This document shows positions 31,669 through 39,385 of a DNA stretch of 48,158 bases, in pieces (the first letter of the stretch is position 1; each line of letters begins with the position of its first letter). The notes beneath the pieces are model-generated. The model ran no database searches. It was given only the letters and a program-made list of their open reading frames with translations, and was not told where the DNA came from. Both the position numbers and the translations under genes were made by a program. Location of the stretch: positions 1 through 48,158 of the forward strand of contig SXIK01000004.1 in NCBI GenBank assembly GCA_005772855.1, read 5' to 3'. Source of the DNA: Planctomycetia bacterium. GTDB lineage: Bacteria > Planctomycetota > UBA8108 > SXIK01.

Positions 31669-32265
31669 TCACCAAACGTAAAGCGCGAAGAAAAGGAACA
31701 CCCAGACGAGGACAACAAAATACCAGTAGAGAGCGAAGACTGTGACGCCCGTGGAACGCTCCCTGCTGTAGCCTCCGCGTACGGCGTTCCTGAAGACACG
31801 GGCCAGCCAACCCACACCGACCAGCACGTGCGCCACGTGAAACCCCGTGTACCAGTAGGACACGCTGCCAAAAATGTTCCCCGAGGTGGGGACCAGAGTT
31901 CGGAGACGGTCGAACTCGTACGCCTGAATTCCCACGAAGGTGATGGCGGCGAGGAGCGTAATTGCCAGGAACTGCTGCAACGCTTGCCGGTCGTTGCGTG
32001 CCACGGCCCGCTGCGCCAGAATCGTGCTCAGGCCGCTCAGCGACAGAAGGAGCGTGTTCGAGATGGAGAGACCCCGGGCCAGTGGAGGTAGACCCTGCGG
32101 CAACCACTGGGCGGCTCCCGTCCTCAGCACGATATAGGCGCTCACCAGACCCGCAAAGAACATGCACTCGGCGACGAGAAAGAGCAGCATGCCAAAGGCC
32201 TCGTTGGAAATGCCGCTGTCTCGAGGATGGGTCGGATCTTCTCGCAAGGAAATGCTCGCTTGCAT
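31669..32265 (-). CDS. coxC: Cytochrome c oxidase subunit III
   Basis: A 198-residue short-form subunit III with about five membrane segments, as in oxidases lacking the first two helices. Visible: FGMLLFLVAECMFFAGLVSA, a middle YEFDRLRTLVPTSGNIFG, and YWYTGFHVAHVLVGVGWL near residue 137. It supports proton uptake and stability of subunit I. ATG 32265 is chosen over an in-frame TTG at 32292 that would overlap ctaB; an AAGAG sequence precedes it. It lies 23 nt after ctaB. Confidence 0.92.
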   Translation of the reverse strand: MQASISLREDPTHPRDSGISNEAFGMLLFLVAECMFFAGLVSAYIVLRTGAAQWLPQGLPPLARGLSISNTLLLSLSGLSTILAQRAVARNDRQALQQFLAITLLAAITFVGIQAYEFDRLRTLVPTSGNIFGSVSYWYTGFHVAHVLVGVGWLARVFRNAVRGGYSRERSTGVTVFALYWYFVVLVWVFLFFALYVW

Positions 32266-32288
32266 GGGGTTAACTCTTGTGGATCGCG

Positions 32289-33236
32289 TCAAGTCGCCGA
32301 AGTGGCCGTGACGATGGCGAGAAGCAGGAGTGGTAAATAGATAATGGAGGTCAAAATGGCAGCACGGGCCGCCCCGGGAGTTGGCCTGGCGACAAGCCAG
32401 AGCACGCTGGAGAGGAAGCCAACCCCCAGGAAGATCGCAATGCCCGCGTACACGCTACCCGCCTGGCCCGTGAAGGCAGGAATGAGGCTGACACAGATCA
32501 GCGCCAGGGTATTCAGGAGGGATTGGCGCGCAGCAGCATGGCCACTCGGGTCGAGCACCGTGAGCATGGGGAATCCACCCCGGGCGTAGTCGTCCCGGTA
32601 GAGCCAGGCGATCGCCAGAAAGTGTGGTAGCTGCCAGAAGAAGATCACGCCGAAGAGAGTCCAGGCCGGGCCCTGGAGAATCAACCCCGCAGCCGTCCAG
32701 CCGATCAGCGGCGGAAGCGCCCCCGGCACCGCTCCCACAACAGTGGACAGATGCGAGCGTGTCTTGAGCGGCGTGTATGCGAAGACGTAAAGGGCCCAGG
32801 TGATACCGGCGATGGCTGCGGCGAAGGGGTTCGTCTTGAATCCCAGGACGGCCATACCCGCTGTCAAGAGACCCAGAGCCACCATCACCGCTGTAGTGCC
32901 CGAGAGGCGGCCCGAAGGAATCGGACGCTCGCGGGTTCGATGCATGCGCGCGTCGCGGTCTCGCTCCAGCACTTGATTCAAAGCGGCGGCACTCCCGGCC
33001 ACGAAGCCCGTGCCAAGGAGCGTCCAGAAAAGACGCGCCAGGTCGAGATCCACACCCATGTACTTGGTAGCGAGCGTGTAGCCGGCGAGCGTTGTGAATA
33101 GAATGAGGATGCCGACACGGACCTTCGTGAGCTCGACCAGGTCCTGAAGCACGAGCGAGGACCTCTCCGTGCAAAGATGCGGCTCAGAAAGCACCCCAAC
33201 ATGCGCCGGGCGTTCAGCAAGAGAGGCCTCCTTCAC
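32289..33236 (-). CDS. ctaB: Heme O synthase (protoheme IX farnesyltransferase)
   Basis: A 315-residue polytopic UbiA-family prenyltransferase that adds farnesyl to heme b to give heme O, the precursor of heme A. Visible: LTKVRVGILILFTTLAGY, the first Asp-rich motif NQVLERDRDARMHRTRERP, YTPLKTRSHLSTVVGAVPGA, and WLYRDDYARGGFPML. GTG 33236 is chosen: it overlaps the ctaA stop as GTGA and has GGAGGG about 6 nt upstream. The frame is open for 18 more codons, but those lie in ctaA. Confidence 0.94.
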   Translation of the reverse strand: MKEASLAERPAHVGVLSEPHLCTERSSLVLQDLVELTKVRVGILILFTTLAGYTLATKYMGVDLDLARLFWTLLGTGFVAGSAAALNQVLERDRDARMHRTRERPIPSGRLSGTTAVMVALGLLTAGMAVLGFKTNPFAAAIAGITWALYVFAYTPLKTRSHLSTVVGAVPGALPPLIGWTAAGLILQGPAWTLFGVIFFWQLPHFLAIAWLYRDDYARGGFPMLTVLDPSGHAAARQSLLNTLALICVSLIPAFTGQAGSVYAGIAIFLGVGFLSSVLWLVARPTPGAARAAILTSIIYLPLLLLAIVTATSAT

Positions 33237-34234
33237 AGCACGCCCTCCGAACTCACCGGAGAAATGGAGGGACGAGCGGCTGGGGCGCACTGGGCAAGGC
33301 GCCGGTGCTGGAGCGAGCGGACCATGAGGATCACCGAGGCGACGATGAGGAGAGCACCGACGGCCTGATGCCCGCTTCCGACGATTTCAAAGAGCGGGGA
33401 CCCCGGCGCCTTGGGCCCATTCGGCCGCACAATGAACGTCGTGAAGCCGAGGAAGAACTGGGTCAAAACGAGCCCCATGAGTAATACAGCGGGGCGCAGA
33501 AGCGATGCCACCTTCGAATGCCGCGACATCACCCTCGCCGCCACCAAGATCACCACCGTGAAGACGACGAAGGCACCAAAGACATGCGCGATCACTCCAA
33601 CGTACAAGTGCCGGGGCACGGCGCCGAGGACCGACTGAGCGTAGATGACGAGGGCGCAAATGATGGAGCCCCTGGAGAGCCAGACCGCGTCCTCGGTCTC
33701 GAGCGCCCGGCCGCTCTGCGAATGGAGCGCCGCGGAGCTCCAGAGCTTTCCGGTGACGACCGCCAAGGTGATGCAGAGCCCAAGAAAAACATACGCGACG
33801 CTCACATGCACAATGGGAAGCCAGCTCACGTCGGGCCACTTGACCCGAACGCCGCCGAGAACGGCAAGAGCGGCCACGGTGACAGCCGCCAACCAGCCGA
33901 GCCACTTGACCCAGCCCCGCCGGTCCCCCGCTGTAATCACCCCGGCAAGACCGAGAGTAAGGAAGCCAAGAATGAGAGCGAGCAATCGGTGATTGTGCTC
34001 CAGGAAGAGCTTCAAGTCCTGAAGCATCTTCTCCATCGAAGGGAACAAGCTTCCGCCAAATGTCGGCCAGTGAGGGTCGGCGTCTCCCGAGCGGGTGCTC
34101 GTCACGACGCCTCCAGCGATCACGACGAGCAACGCCCAGCCGGCGACGAGCTTGGCCGTGCGTCCCACGAACGAGGCCGGCAAGATAAGAGATGGCACCC
34201 CGGTCACCTCTGCTGTCGTCGTTTCACTGTGCAT
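33233..34234 (-). CDS. ctaA: Heme A synthase (COX15/CtaA family)
   Basis: A 333-residue membrane protein that oxidises the C8 methyl of heme O to give heme A. Eight hydrophobic segments are apparent. Conserved heme-ligand histidines are visible in FLEHNHRLLALILG, PIVHVSVAYVFLG, GVIAHVFGAF and GSGHQAVGAL; DPHWPTFGGSLFP near residue 50 is typical of the first periplasmic loop. ATG 34234 is chosen; the upstream part of the frame lies in coxA. It is placed 10 nt after coxA and overlaps ctaB by 4 nt, so the two heme A enzymes are made together. Confidence 0.92.
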   Translation of the reverse strand: MHSETTTAEVTGVPSLILPASFVGRTAKLVAGWALLVVIAGGVVTSTRSGDADPHWPTFGGSLFPSMEKMLQDLKLFLEHNHRLLALILGFLTLGLAGVITAGDRRGWVKWLGWLAAVTVAALAVLGGVRVKWPDVSWLPIVHVSVAYVFLGLCITLAVVTGKLWSSAALHSQSGRALETEDAVWLSRGSIICALVIYAQSVLGAVPRHLYVGVIAHVFGAFVVFTVVILVAARVMSRHSKVASLLRPAVLLMGLVLTQFFLGFTTFIVRPNGPKAPGSPLFEIVGSGHQAVGALLIVASVILMVRSLQHRRLAQCAPAARPSISPVSSEGVL

Positions 34235-34244
34235 TCGGATCGGA

Positions 34245-36011
34245 CTAGTGCCCTTCCGCCTCCATGCGCCGCTCCTTCTCTTCAGCCTCGGGGTCGAGCT
34301 TCCGCGACTGCGGCAGGTAGTCCTCGGCCACCAGGGGCGAGCTGTACTCGTAAGGGCCGCGATAAACTTCCGGAATGGGGAAGAAATTGCCGTGCACCGG
34401 CGGCGACGGCAAGGTCCACTCAAGCGTGTTGGCATTCCAGGGATTCCGGGGCGCTTTCTTGCCGGCGAAGATGCTCCAGAAAATGTTCACGAAGAGGAGG
34501 ATCTGAAATGCGCCGAGCGCCAGGGCCGAATAGGTCATGAACTCGTTGTACGGCTGCAGGTGCGCCCAGGTGTTCGTCGTTCCCTGTTCGACCGCGTAGG
34601 CCGCGTACCTGCGCGGCATGCCTGCCGCACCGACGATGTGCATGGGGAAGAAGGTGCAGTTGAAGGTGATGAAGGTCCCGATGAAATGGATCTTCCCCAG
34701 GGTCTCGTTCAACATTCGCCCGAACATTTTCGGAAACCAGAAGGCAACTCCGGCGAAGACGCCGAAGAGGCTGCCGCCGAAGAGCACGTAGTGAATGTGA
34801 CCGACAATGAAATAGGTGTCATGGATATGAATGTCGACCGGGGTGGCCGCCATGAAGATGCCGCTGAGCCCTCCGATGACGAACATGCTCACGAATGCGA
34901 GCGCGTTCAGCATGGGAGTCGTGAACTGGATATTGCCGCCCCAGAGCGTGCCAAGCCAGTTGAACGTCTTGACGGCCGAAGGCAGCGCGATGAGCATGGT
35001 CGATATCATGAAGGTCGTGCCCAGGGCTGGATTCATGCCGCTCTGGAACATGTGGTGGCCCCAGACGATGTATCCCAGGCCCGAGATGCCCACCATGGAG
35101 TAGGCCATCGCGCGGTAGCCGAAGATCGGCTTCCTCGCGAAGACGCTGAGCACGTCGCTCACGACCCCCATGGCCGGGAGGATCATGATGTAGACGGCCG
35201 GGTGAGAGTAAAACCAAAAGAGGTGTTGGTAGAGCAGAGGCTGGCCATCATGGCTAAAAAACGTCGTCCCGGCGTGGCGATCCAGTATCTGAAGGATGAG
35301 GGCCGACGTCAGGACAGGTGTCCCGAAGAGCACCAGGATCGATGTGATGAAAATCGACCAAACAGTCAACGACATGCGGTGCAGGGTCATACCCGGGGCC
35401 CGCATCTTGATAATCGTCGTGATGTAGTTCACCGAACCCATGATGGACGAAGTCCCGACCAGGATCAGGCTAATGCACCAGCAAGTCTGGCCGTTCGAGG
35501 CAATCACGCTGAGCGGCGGATAGGAAGTCCACCCCGCTGCCGCCGCGCCACCTTCAACAAAGAAGCCGAAGAGGATGATGATTCCGGCGAGCGGCATCAT
35601 CCAGTACGAGAGCCCGTTCAGGAACGGGAACGCCATGTCGCGAGCTCCGATGTGGAGCGGGATCACAAAATTACCAAAGGTGCCAACGAGGATCGGGATG
35701 ATCACAAAGAAAATCATCACGCTCGCATGCATGGTGAAGAGCACCGCGTACTCGGAGCCGGTCACCGTGCCAGCGTCGTCCAACATCTTGCCGAAGAGCG
35801 GGACCTCGGAGGTGGGCCAGGCGATGCGCCAGCGGACGGCCAGGGCCAGGAGCCCTCCGAGGATGAGGAAAATGAGCCCTGTAAACAGGAACTGGACTCC
35901 TATGACCTTGTGATCTTTGCTAAAGATGTAGCGCCCGATGAGCCCCGGCTCATGGTGCTCGTGCTCTGCGTGGGTTTCTCCCACATGCGGGGTGGAAGTG
36001 GTCGTGCTCAT
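34245..36011 (-). CDS. coxA: Cytochrome c oxidase subunit I, A2 type
   Basis: A 588-residue heme-copper oxidase core with 12 membrane segments. Heme a ligands H95 (FTMHASVM) and H407, heme a3 ligand H405 (FIVGHIHYVLF), CuB ligands H270, H319 and H320 (WGHHMF) and the cross-linked Y274 are all present. At helix VI the sequence is WFYSHPAVYIMILP: Glu of the A1 family is Ala271 and the preceding Y268-S269 pair is the A2-type signature, seen in Rhodothermus and Thermus caa3 oxidases. The C-terminus is an acidic cytoplasmic tail. It lies 33 nt after coxB; the gap contains two GGTTCGT repeats and no obvious ribosome-binding site. Confidence 0.96.
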   Translation of the reverse strand: MSTTTSTPHVGETHAEHEHHEPGLIGRYIFSKDHKVIGVQFLFTGLIFLILGGLLALAVRWRIAWPTSEVPLFGKMLDDAGTVTGSEYAVLFTMHASVMIFFVIIPILVGTFGNFVIPLHIGARDMAFPFLNGLSYWMMPLAGIIILFGFFVEGGAAAAGWTSYPPLSVIASNGQTCWCISLILVGTSSIMGSVNYITTIIKMRAPGMTLHRMSLTVWSIFITSILVLFGTPVLTSALILQILDRHAGTTFFSHDGQPLLYQHLFWFYSHPAVYIMILPAMGVVSDVLSVFARKPIFGYRAMAYSMVGISGLGYIVWGHHMFQSGMNPALGTTFMISTMLIALPSAVKTFNWLGTLWGGNIQFTTPMLNALAFVSMFVIGGLSGIFMAATPVDIHIHDTYFIVGHIHYVLFGGSLFGVFAGVAFWFPKMFGRMLNETLGKIHFIGTFITFNCTFFPMHIVGAAGMPRRYAAYAVEQGTTNTWAHLQPYNEFMTYSALALGAFQILLFVNIFWSIFAGKKAPRNPWNANTLEWTLPSPPVHGNFFPIPEVYRGPYEYSSPLVAEDYLPQSRKLDPEAEEKERRMEAEGH

Positions 36012-36044
36012 GGTTCGTCGGTTCTTTTCGTGGTTCGTGGGTCG

Positions 36045-36983
36045 TTAAAACTTGCCCTTGGCTGTCTTCCAGTCGTAGCCAATCCCCGCCTTGAGTTTCT
36101 CTTCGCTCAAGACCTGCAGGTCAGCGCGCATCGTGTAATGGCCAAGTCCACAAAGCTCGGCGCAAGCGATCTCGAACTTCCGCTCCCCGTTGTCTTGAGA
36201 TCTCAGCGTTCCCGGCAAGATCTGGAACCAGATCTTTGCAGGGTGGAAAGGAACCAGGTCCTGCTTGAAGCGCAGATTGGGCTGGAAGAAGCTGTGGAGG
36301 ACGGGAAGCGTCGACTTGCCCGACTCCTGATCGTACTTGCCCAACGAAATCAACTCGCAGATGACGGGCACATTTTCCGGCACCATGAGAACCGACGAGT
36401 ACTTGTCGGCCTTCGGATCCTTGAGACCCAGCGGGTTGATGCCGGGGAAAATGTCCTTCTCGTCGCTGGGCTCAAACTTCCCGTCCGGGCCCGGGTAGAG
36501 AAAGTGCCAACCAAACTGCTCTGCAAAAACCCGCACAACGTACGGATTCTCGAAGGTTGCAAGGTCCTTCTGCTTGATCTCGTTCCAGGTGTCTCTCTGT
36601 TCAAAGACGAGCCAGAGGAGAACCGCAGCCGTCGCGCTGGTCCAGATCCACTCGAGGCGGGTGTTGCCGTGGACAAACTTCGCTCGTCTCCCCTCCTGAT
36701 GACGGTATTTCACCACGAAGAGGAGGAAGAGGGCGAAAACGAGGATCATCATGAACAGCGTGATGCCCAGGATCAGGTAGAAGAGCCAGTCCACACTGGC
36801 ACCGTAGGTGGAGATGATTTCTGGCATGAGGGGAATTGCTGCCGCGCCGGAAGGAGCGAGAGCAACAGCAGCACCAGCTCTGGGAGCTGGCTCTCCGGCC
36901 TGGGCGAAGAGCCTGGAGGCCGGAATCGCAAGCATGAGGATAGCGATTGAGGCTGCCCGAAGACGTTCCATGTTAAAAGCCAT
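36045..36983 (-). CDS. coxB: Cytochrome c oxidase subunit II (CuA)
   Basis: A 312-residue subunit that receives electrons at CuA. It has an N-terminal signal-like segment (residues about 8-28), then two membrane helices (about 65-92 and 112-128), and a periplasmic cupredoxin domain. CuA ligands are H230, C274, E276, C278, H282 and M285 (CAELCGLGHYTM). FAEQFGWHFLYPGPDG carries the aromatic patch. There is no C-terminal cytochrome c domain, so this is aa3-type rather than caa3-type, despite the A2-type subunit I. ATG 36983 is chosen; ATG 36971 is an alternative. A 40-residue Ala/Pro-rich section between the signal and first helix is unusual. Confidence 0.93.
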   Translation of the reverse strand: MAFNMERLRAASIAILMLAIPASRLFAQAGEPAPRAGAAVALAPSGAAAIPLMPEIISTYGASVDWLFYLILGITLFMMILVFALFLLFVVKYRHQEGRRAKFVHGNTRLEWIWTSATAAVLLWLVFEQRDTWNEIKQKDLATFENPYVVRVFAEQFGWHFLYPGPDGKFEPSDEKDIFPGINPLGLKDPKADKYSSVLMVPENVPVICELISLGKYDQESGKSTLPVLHSFFQPNLRFKQDLVPFHPAKIWFQILPGTLRSQDNGERKFEIACAELCGLGHYTMRADLQVLSEEKLKAGIGYDWKTAKGKF

Positions 36984-37024
36984 AATTCCTGTGCGCTCCT
37001 GCGGGTGGAGTGGTCTCGAGCTTC

Positions 37025-37858
37025 TCAGCCGCCAAAGGTGTACTTGAAATCCTGGGTCTTCATCTCGCCTTCCTTGACCTCCACCTCGAAGGACTGCTGG
37101 GCGACCTTCAAGCCAGGGTAGGCCTCGTGCCACACCTCCAGGGTGTACTTGCCGGGCGGAAGGTTCTTGATTGAGTACTTGCCCTCAGCATCCGTCACGG
37201 CCCAGTACGGGTGCTTCACAACGCAAGCCCTGGCCCCCATCCACGGGTGGATGTCGCAGGCAAAAGTGGTCGGGACCAATTCCTTCTTGAACCACGCCTT
37301 CTTCGTCTCGCTCCCGCCCGGAGGAATTGCCACGTTGAAGGTGTTGTTGTCCTTGCAGTTTATGTTGTGCTGGAAGGTGTCACTGTTGAGGAGCTTGATG
37401 TCCTGGCCCACCATGACACCCAGGACGTGCGGATGGTACACGCACCCACGGTTATCGATGACGGCCGGCTCGGAAGGAGGGGTGAACTTGTACTTCTCAA
37501 GGCCCTTTTTGATCTGAACGAAGCAGTCCCTGAGACCCTTGTTGGCGCCAACGACCAGCTGATCCTTCATGGCCTGATGCCCGGCGCACTCGGGCTTGGC
37601 TTTCATGTCAATCGGCTCCGGCGCGGGCACGTTGCCGTCGACCATGACCGCGCCCGAGATCGTGGCTCCATTGGCCACCTTGGCCGGATCGAGGACCGTG
37701 GTTGCCCCAGTCGCGGTAGTTGCACCTGAGGCAGAGGCAGGGGCGGATCCGCCCGCAGGTGGGGCTTGAGGGGGAGCGACACCAGCTCCGGGCTTCTTCT
37801 CGCAACCCACCAGAACGGCCAACGCCAAGCCCAGTACGAAAACAGCACGTAAAGTCAC
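37025..37858 (-). CDS. Cupredoxin-like lipoprotein with carboxypeptidase-regulatory-type end
   Basis: A 277-residue predicted lipoprotein: signal peptide MTLRAVFVLGLALAVLVGC with lipidated C19, an Ala/Pro/Thr-rich linker to about residue 65, then a plastocyanin-like domain with plausible type I copper ligands H164, C201, H204 and M207 (NSDTFQHNI and FACDIHPWMGA). The end (DAEGKYSIKNLPPGKYTLEV) is a carboxypeptidase-regulatory-like segment folded into or next to the cupredoxin. GTG 37858 is chosen with AGGAG about 7 nt upstream; the frame is open to 37903 with a TTG. It sits between the bc-type complex genes and coxB, so it may carry electrons to CuA or help insert copper. This is inference. 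Confidence 0.82.
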   Translation of the reverse strand: MTLRAVFVLGLALAVLVGCEKKPGAGVAPPQAPPAGGSAPASASGATTATGATTVLDPAKVANGATISGAVMVDGNVPAPEPIDMKAKPECAGHQAMKDQLVVGANKGLRDCFVQIKKGLEKYKFTPPSEPAVIDNRGCVYHPHVLGVMVGQDIKLLNSDTFQHNINCKDNNTFNVAIPPGGSETKKAWFKKELVPTTFACDIHPWMGARACVVKHPYWAVTDAEGKYSIKNLPPGKYTLEVWHEAYPGLKVAQQSFEVEVKEGEMKTQDFKYTFGG

Positions 37859-37917
37859 CTTGATTCTCCTATTTTTTCTATTTCTATTCGCAAAGCTCTT
37901 CAAAAAGAAACCCGATT

Positions 37918-37945
37918 AAGATATGGAGCGTCGAGTTCAATGCAA
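37918..37945 (-). promoter_or_regulatory. Candidate promoter for the cupredoxin-cox operon
   Basis: On the minus strand TTGCAT (37945-37940) and TATCTT (37923-37918) are 16 bp apart, which would start transcription near 37911 and leave a leader of about 52 nt. This would let the oxidase genes be expressed separately from the upstream cytochrome b/octaheme operon. Confidence 0.38.
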
Positions 37946-37957
37946 GGCAAAACTCTC

Positions 37958-39385
37958 TCAAGCCACAACGCGCTGGTCACCCATGAATTTCAGCACCTCC
38001 TCGGCCACTCTTCCGCCCTCGAAGACGCAGTCATTCACGGACACGCCACGATACGCATTGCCCGTGACAAAGAGGCCCGGAAGCTGCGATAGCCAGCCCT
38101 CAACGCGCCGAACACGCTTTGAGTGCCCGACATTGTACTGCGGAATTCCCTGTGGGTAGCGGTAGACCTTGTGCGCGACAGGCTCCCCTCTCAGGCCCAG
38201 AAGCGGTCCGATTTCTCTTCGCACGAGCGCCTCGAGTTCAAGTTCAGGGAGCCCAACCGCCTCCGGGTCGCGGGCGCCACCGGCCATCACGCGCAGACTC
38301 ACGTGGCCCGGGGGCGCGTGATCGGGAAAGATCGTCGAGACAAAGATCGCACCAAGCGTGCGCAACCCCTGATTTCTGGGGGCAAGAAAGCCGAAGCCAT
38401 CCAGTGGATGCTCCACATCCTCGCGCCGGAACCCGAGGCAGACCACGGCCACGGGAGCGTAGGGAATTTCTTCCAGCGACAGGGCGAGATCGGGGCTCCA
38501 GGGGCCGACGAGGTTCGCGGCTCGAGGAGCCGGCACGGCCAACACCAGTGCCCGACTCCGGACCACGCTGCGATCCCGCAGCACGCACTCGTAGCCCTCT
38601 CCCTTGCGGACACGAAGCTCCTCGACAGGAACCGCCAGTCGCAATCGCCCCCCGAGCCGGGCAGAAAGCGCCTGCGCCAGATCCTCCATGCCCCGGCGAA
38701 AAGAATGAAGCCGTCCGGCCCCACCCTTCGGATCGGGACCCGCTGCCATGGCCCCTTTTCGTCGGGATCGAACCCTGGCCACCATGGCCCTCAACAACCC
38801 TCCGTGCTCACGCTCCATCGCATGGAGCCTGGGAAATGCAGCCTCAAGCCCGATACGATCGGGATCGCCTGCATAAATCCCGGTCACCAGTGGATCGAAA
38901 AACATCGTTGCCGCCTCGGCCCCCAGGCGCCTGCGAGCAAAGGCCGCGACGCTCTCCTCGTAGCGCGAGTCCCTGCGCGCACGGAACGGCTCCGCCAACG
39001 CGCGGAGCTTCCCCACGACGCTCAGGAGAGGGCTGGTAAGAAGTTGGAGCGGACCTAGAGGCAATGCGATGAGTCTTCCTTGCTTGAGCAAGTAGCGCTT
39101 CCTGGCCGCACCCGAGGCCGGGAGTAGGCTCTCCTGGAGCCCAAGCTCCTCTGCCAGTTTCAGGGTGTGAGGGACGTTGTCGAGGAATCCGTTGGGGCCT
39201 CGCTCGAAGGCGAAGCCCAACTCAAGATCGCTGCCCAGGGTTCCCCCGGGCCGAGGCGCCGCCTCCAGAACCTGAACGTCCAGAGTGGGTCGCTTCGCAA
39301 TCAATCGATGGGCCGTCGCCAGGCCACTGATGCCGCCGCCGACGATCACGACAGTTGTCCGCGCACCCGAGGCGGTCGAGCCCAT
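37958..39385 (-). CDS. hemY: Oxygen-dependent protoporphyrinogen oxidase
   Basis: A 475-residue FAD enzyme of the PpoX/HemY family, oxidising (copro)protoporphyrinogen to the porphyrin in heme synthesis. Visible: the FAD loop VVIVGGGISGLATAHRL near residue 13, APRPGGTLGSD, ERGPNGFLDN, FDPLVTGIYAGDPD near residue 165, and the C-terminal FAD segment LFVTGNAYRGVSVNDCVFEG. The ATG shares one base with the octaheme cytochrome stop (TGATG), so heme synthesis is translationally tied to the largest heme protein of the cluster. Whether it acts on protoporphyrinogen or coproporphyrinogen is not resolved. Confidence 0.92.
   Translation of the reverse strand: MGSTASGARTTVVIVGGGISGLATAHRLIAKRPTLDVQVLEAAPRPGGTLGSDLELGFAFERGPNGFLDNVPHTLKLAEELGLQESLLPASGAARKRYLLKQGRLIALPLGPLQLLTSPLLSVVGKLRALAEPFRARRDSRYEESVAAFARRRLGAEAATMFFDPLVTGIYAGDPDRIGLEAAFPRLHAMEREHGGLLRAMVARVRSRRKGAMAAGPDPKGGAGRLHSFRRGMEDLAQALSARLGGRLRLAVPVEELRVRKGEGYECVLRDRSVVRSRALVLAVPAPRAANLVGPWSPDLALSLEEIPYAPVAVVCLGFRREDVEHPLDGFGFLAPRNQGLRTLGAIFVSTIFPDHAPPGHVSLRVMAGGARDPEAVGLPELELEALVRREIGPLLGLRGEPVAHKVYRYPQGIPQYNVGHSKRVRRVEGWLSQLPGLFVTGNAYRGVSVNDCVFEGGRVAEEVLKFMGDQRVVA

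Noticed and set aside
36012-36044. Direct repeats of GGTTCGT between coxA and coxB
   Set aside because: Two short copies only; they could be chance or slippage and give no clear feature.
34095-36950. A 951-codon open frame on the plus strand
   Set aside because: It is antisense to coxA, coxB and part of ctaA, whose products carry all catalytic residues; the frame is a by-product of GC-rich codon use.
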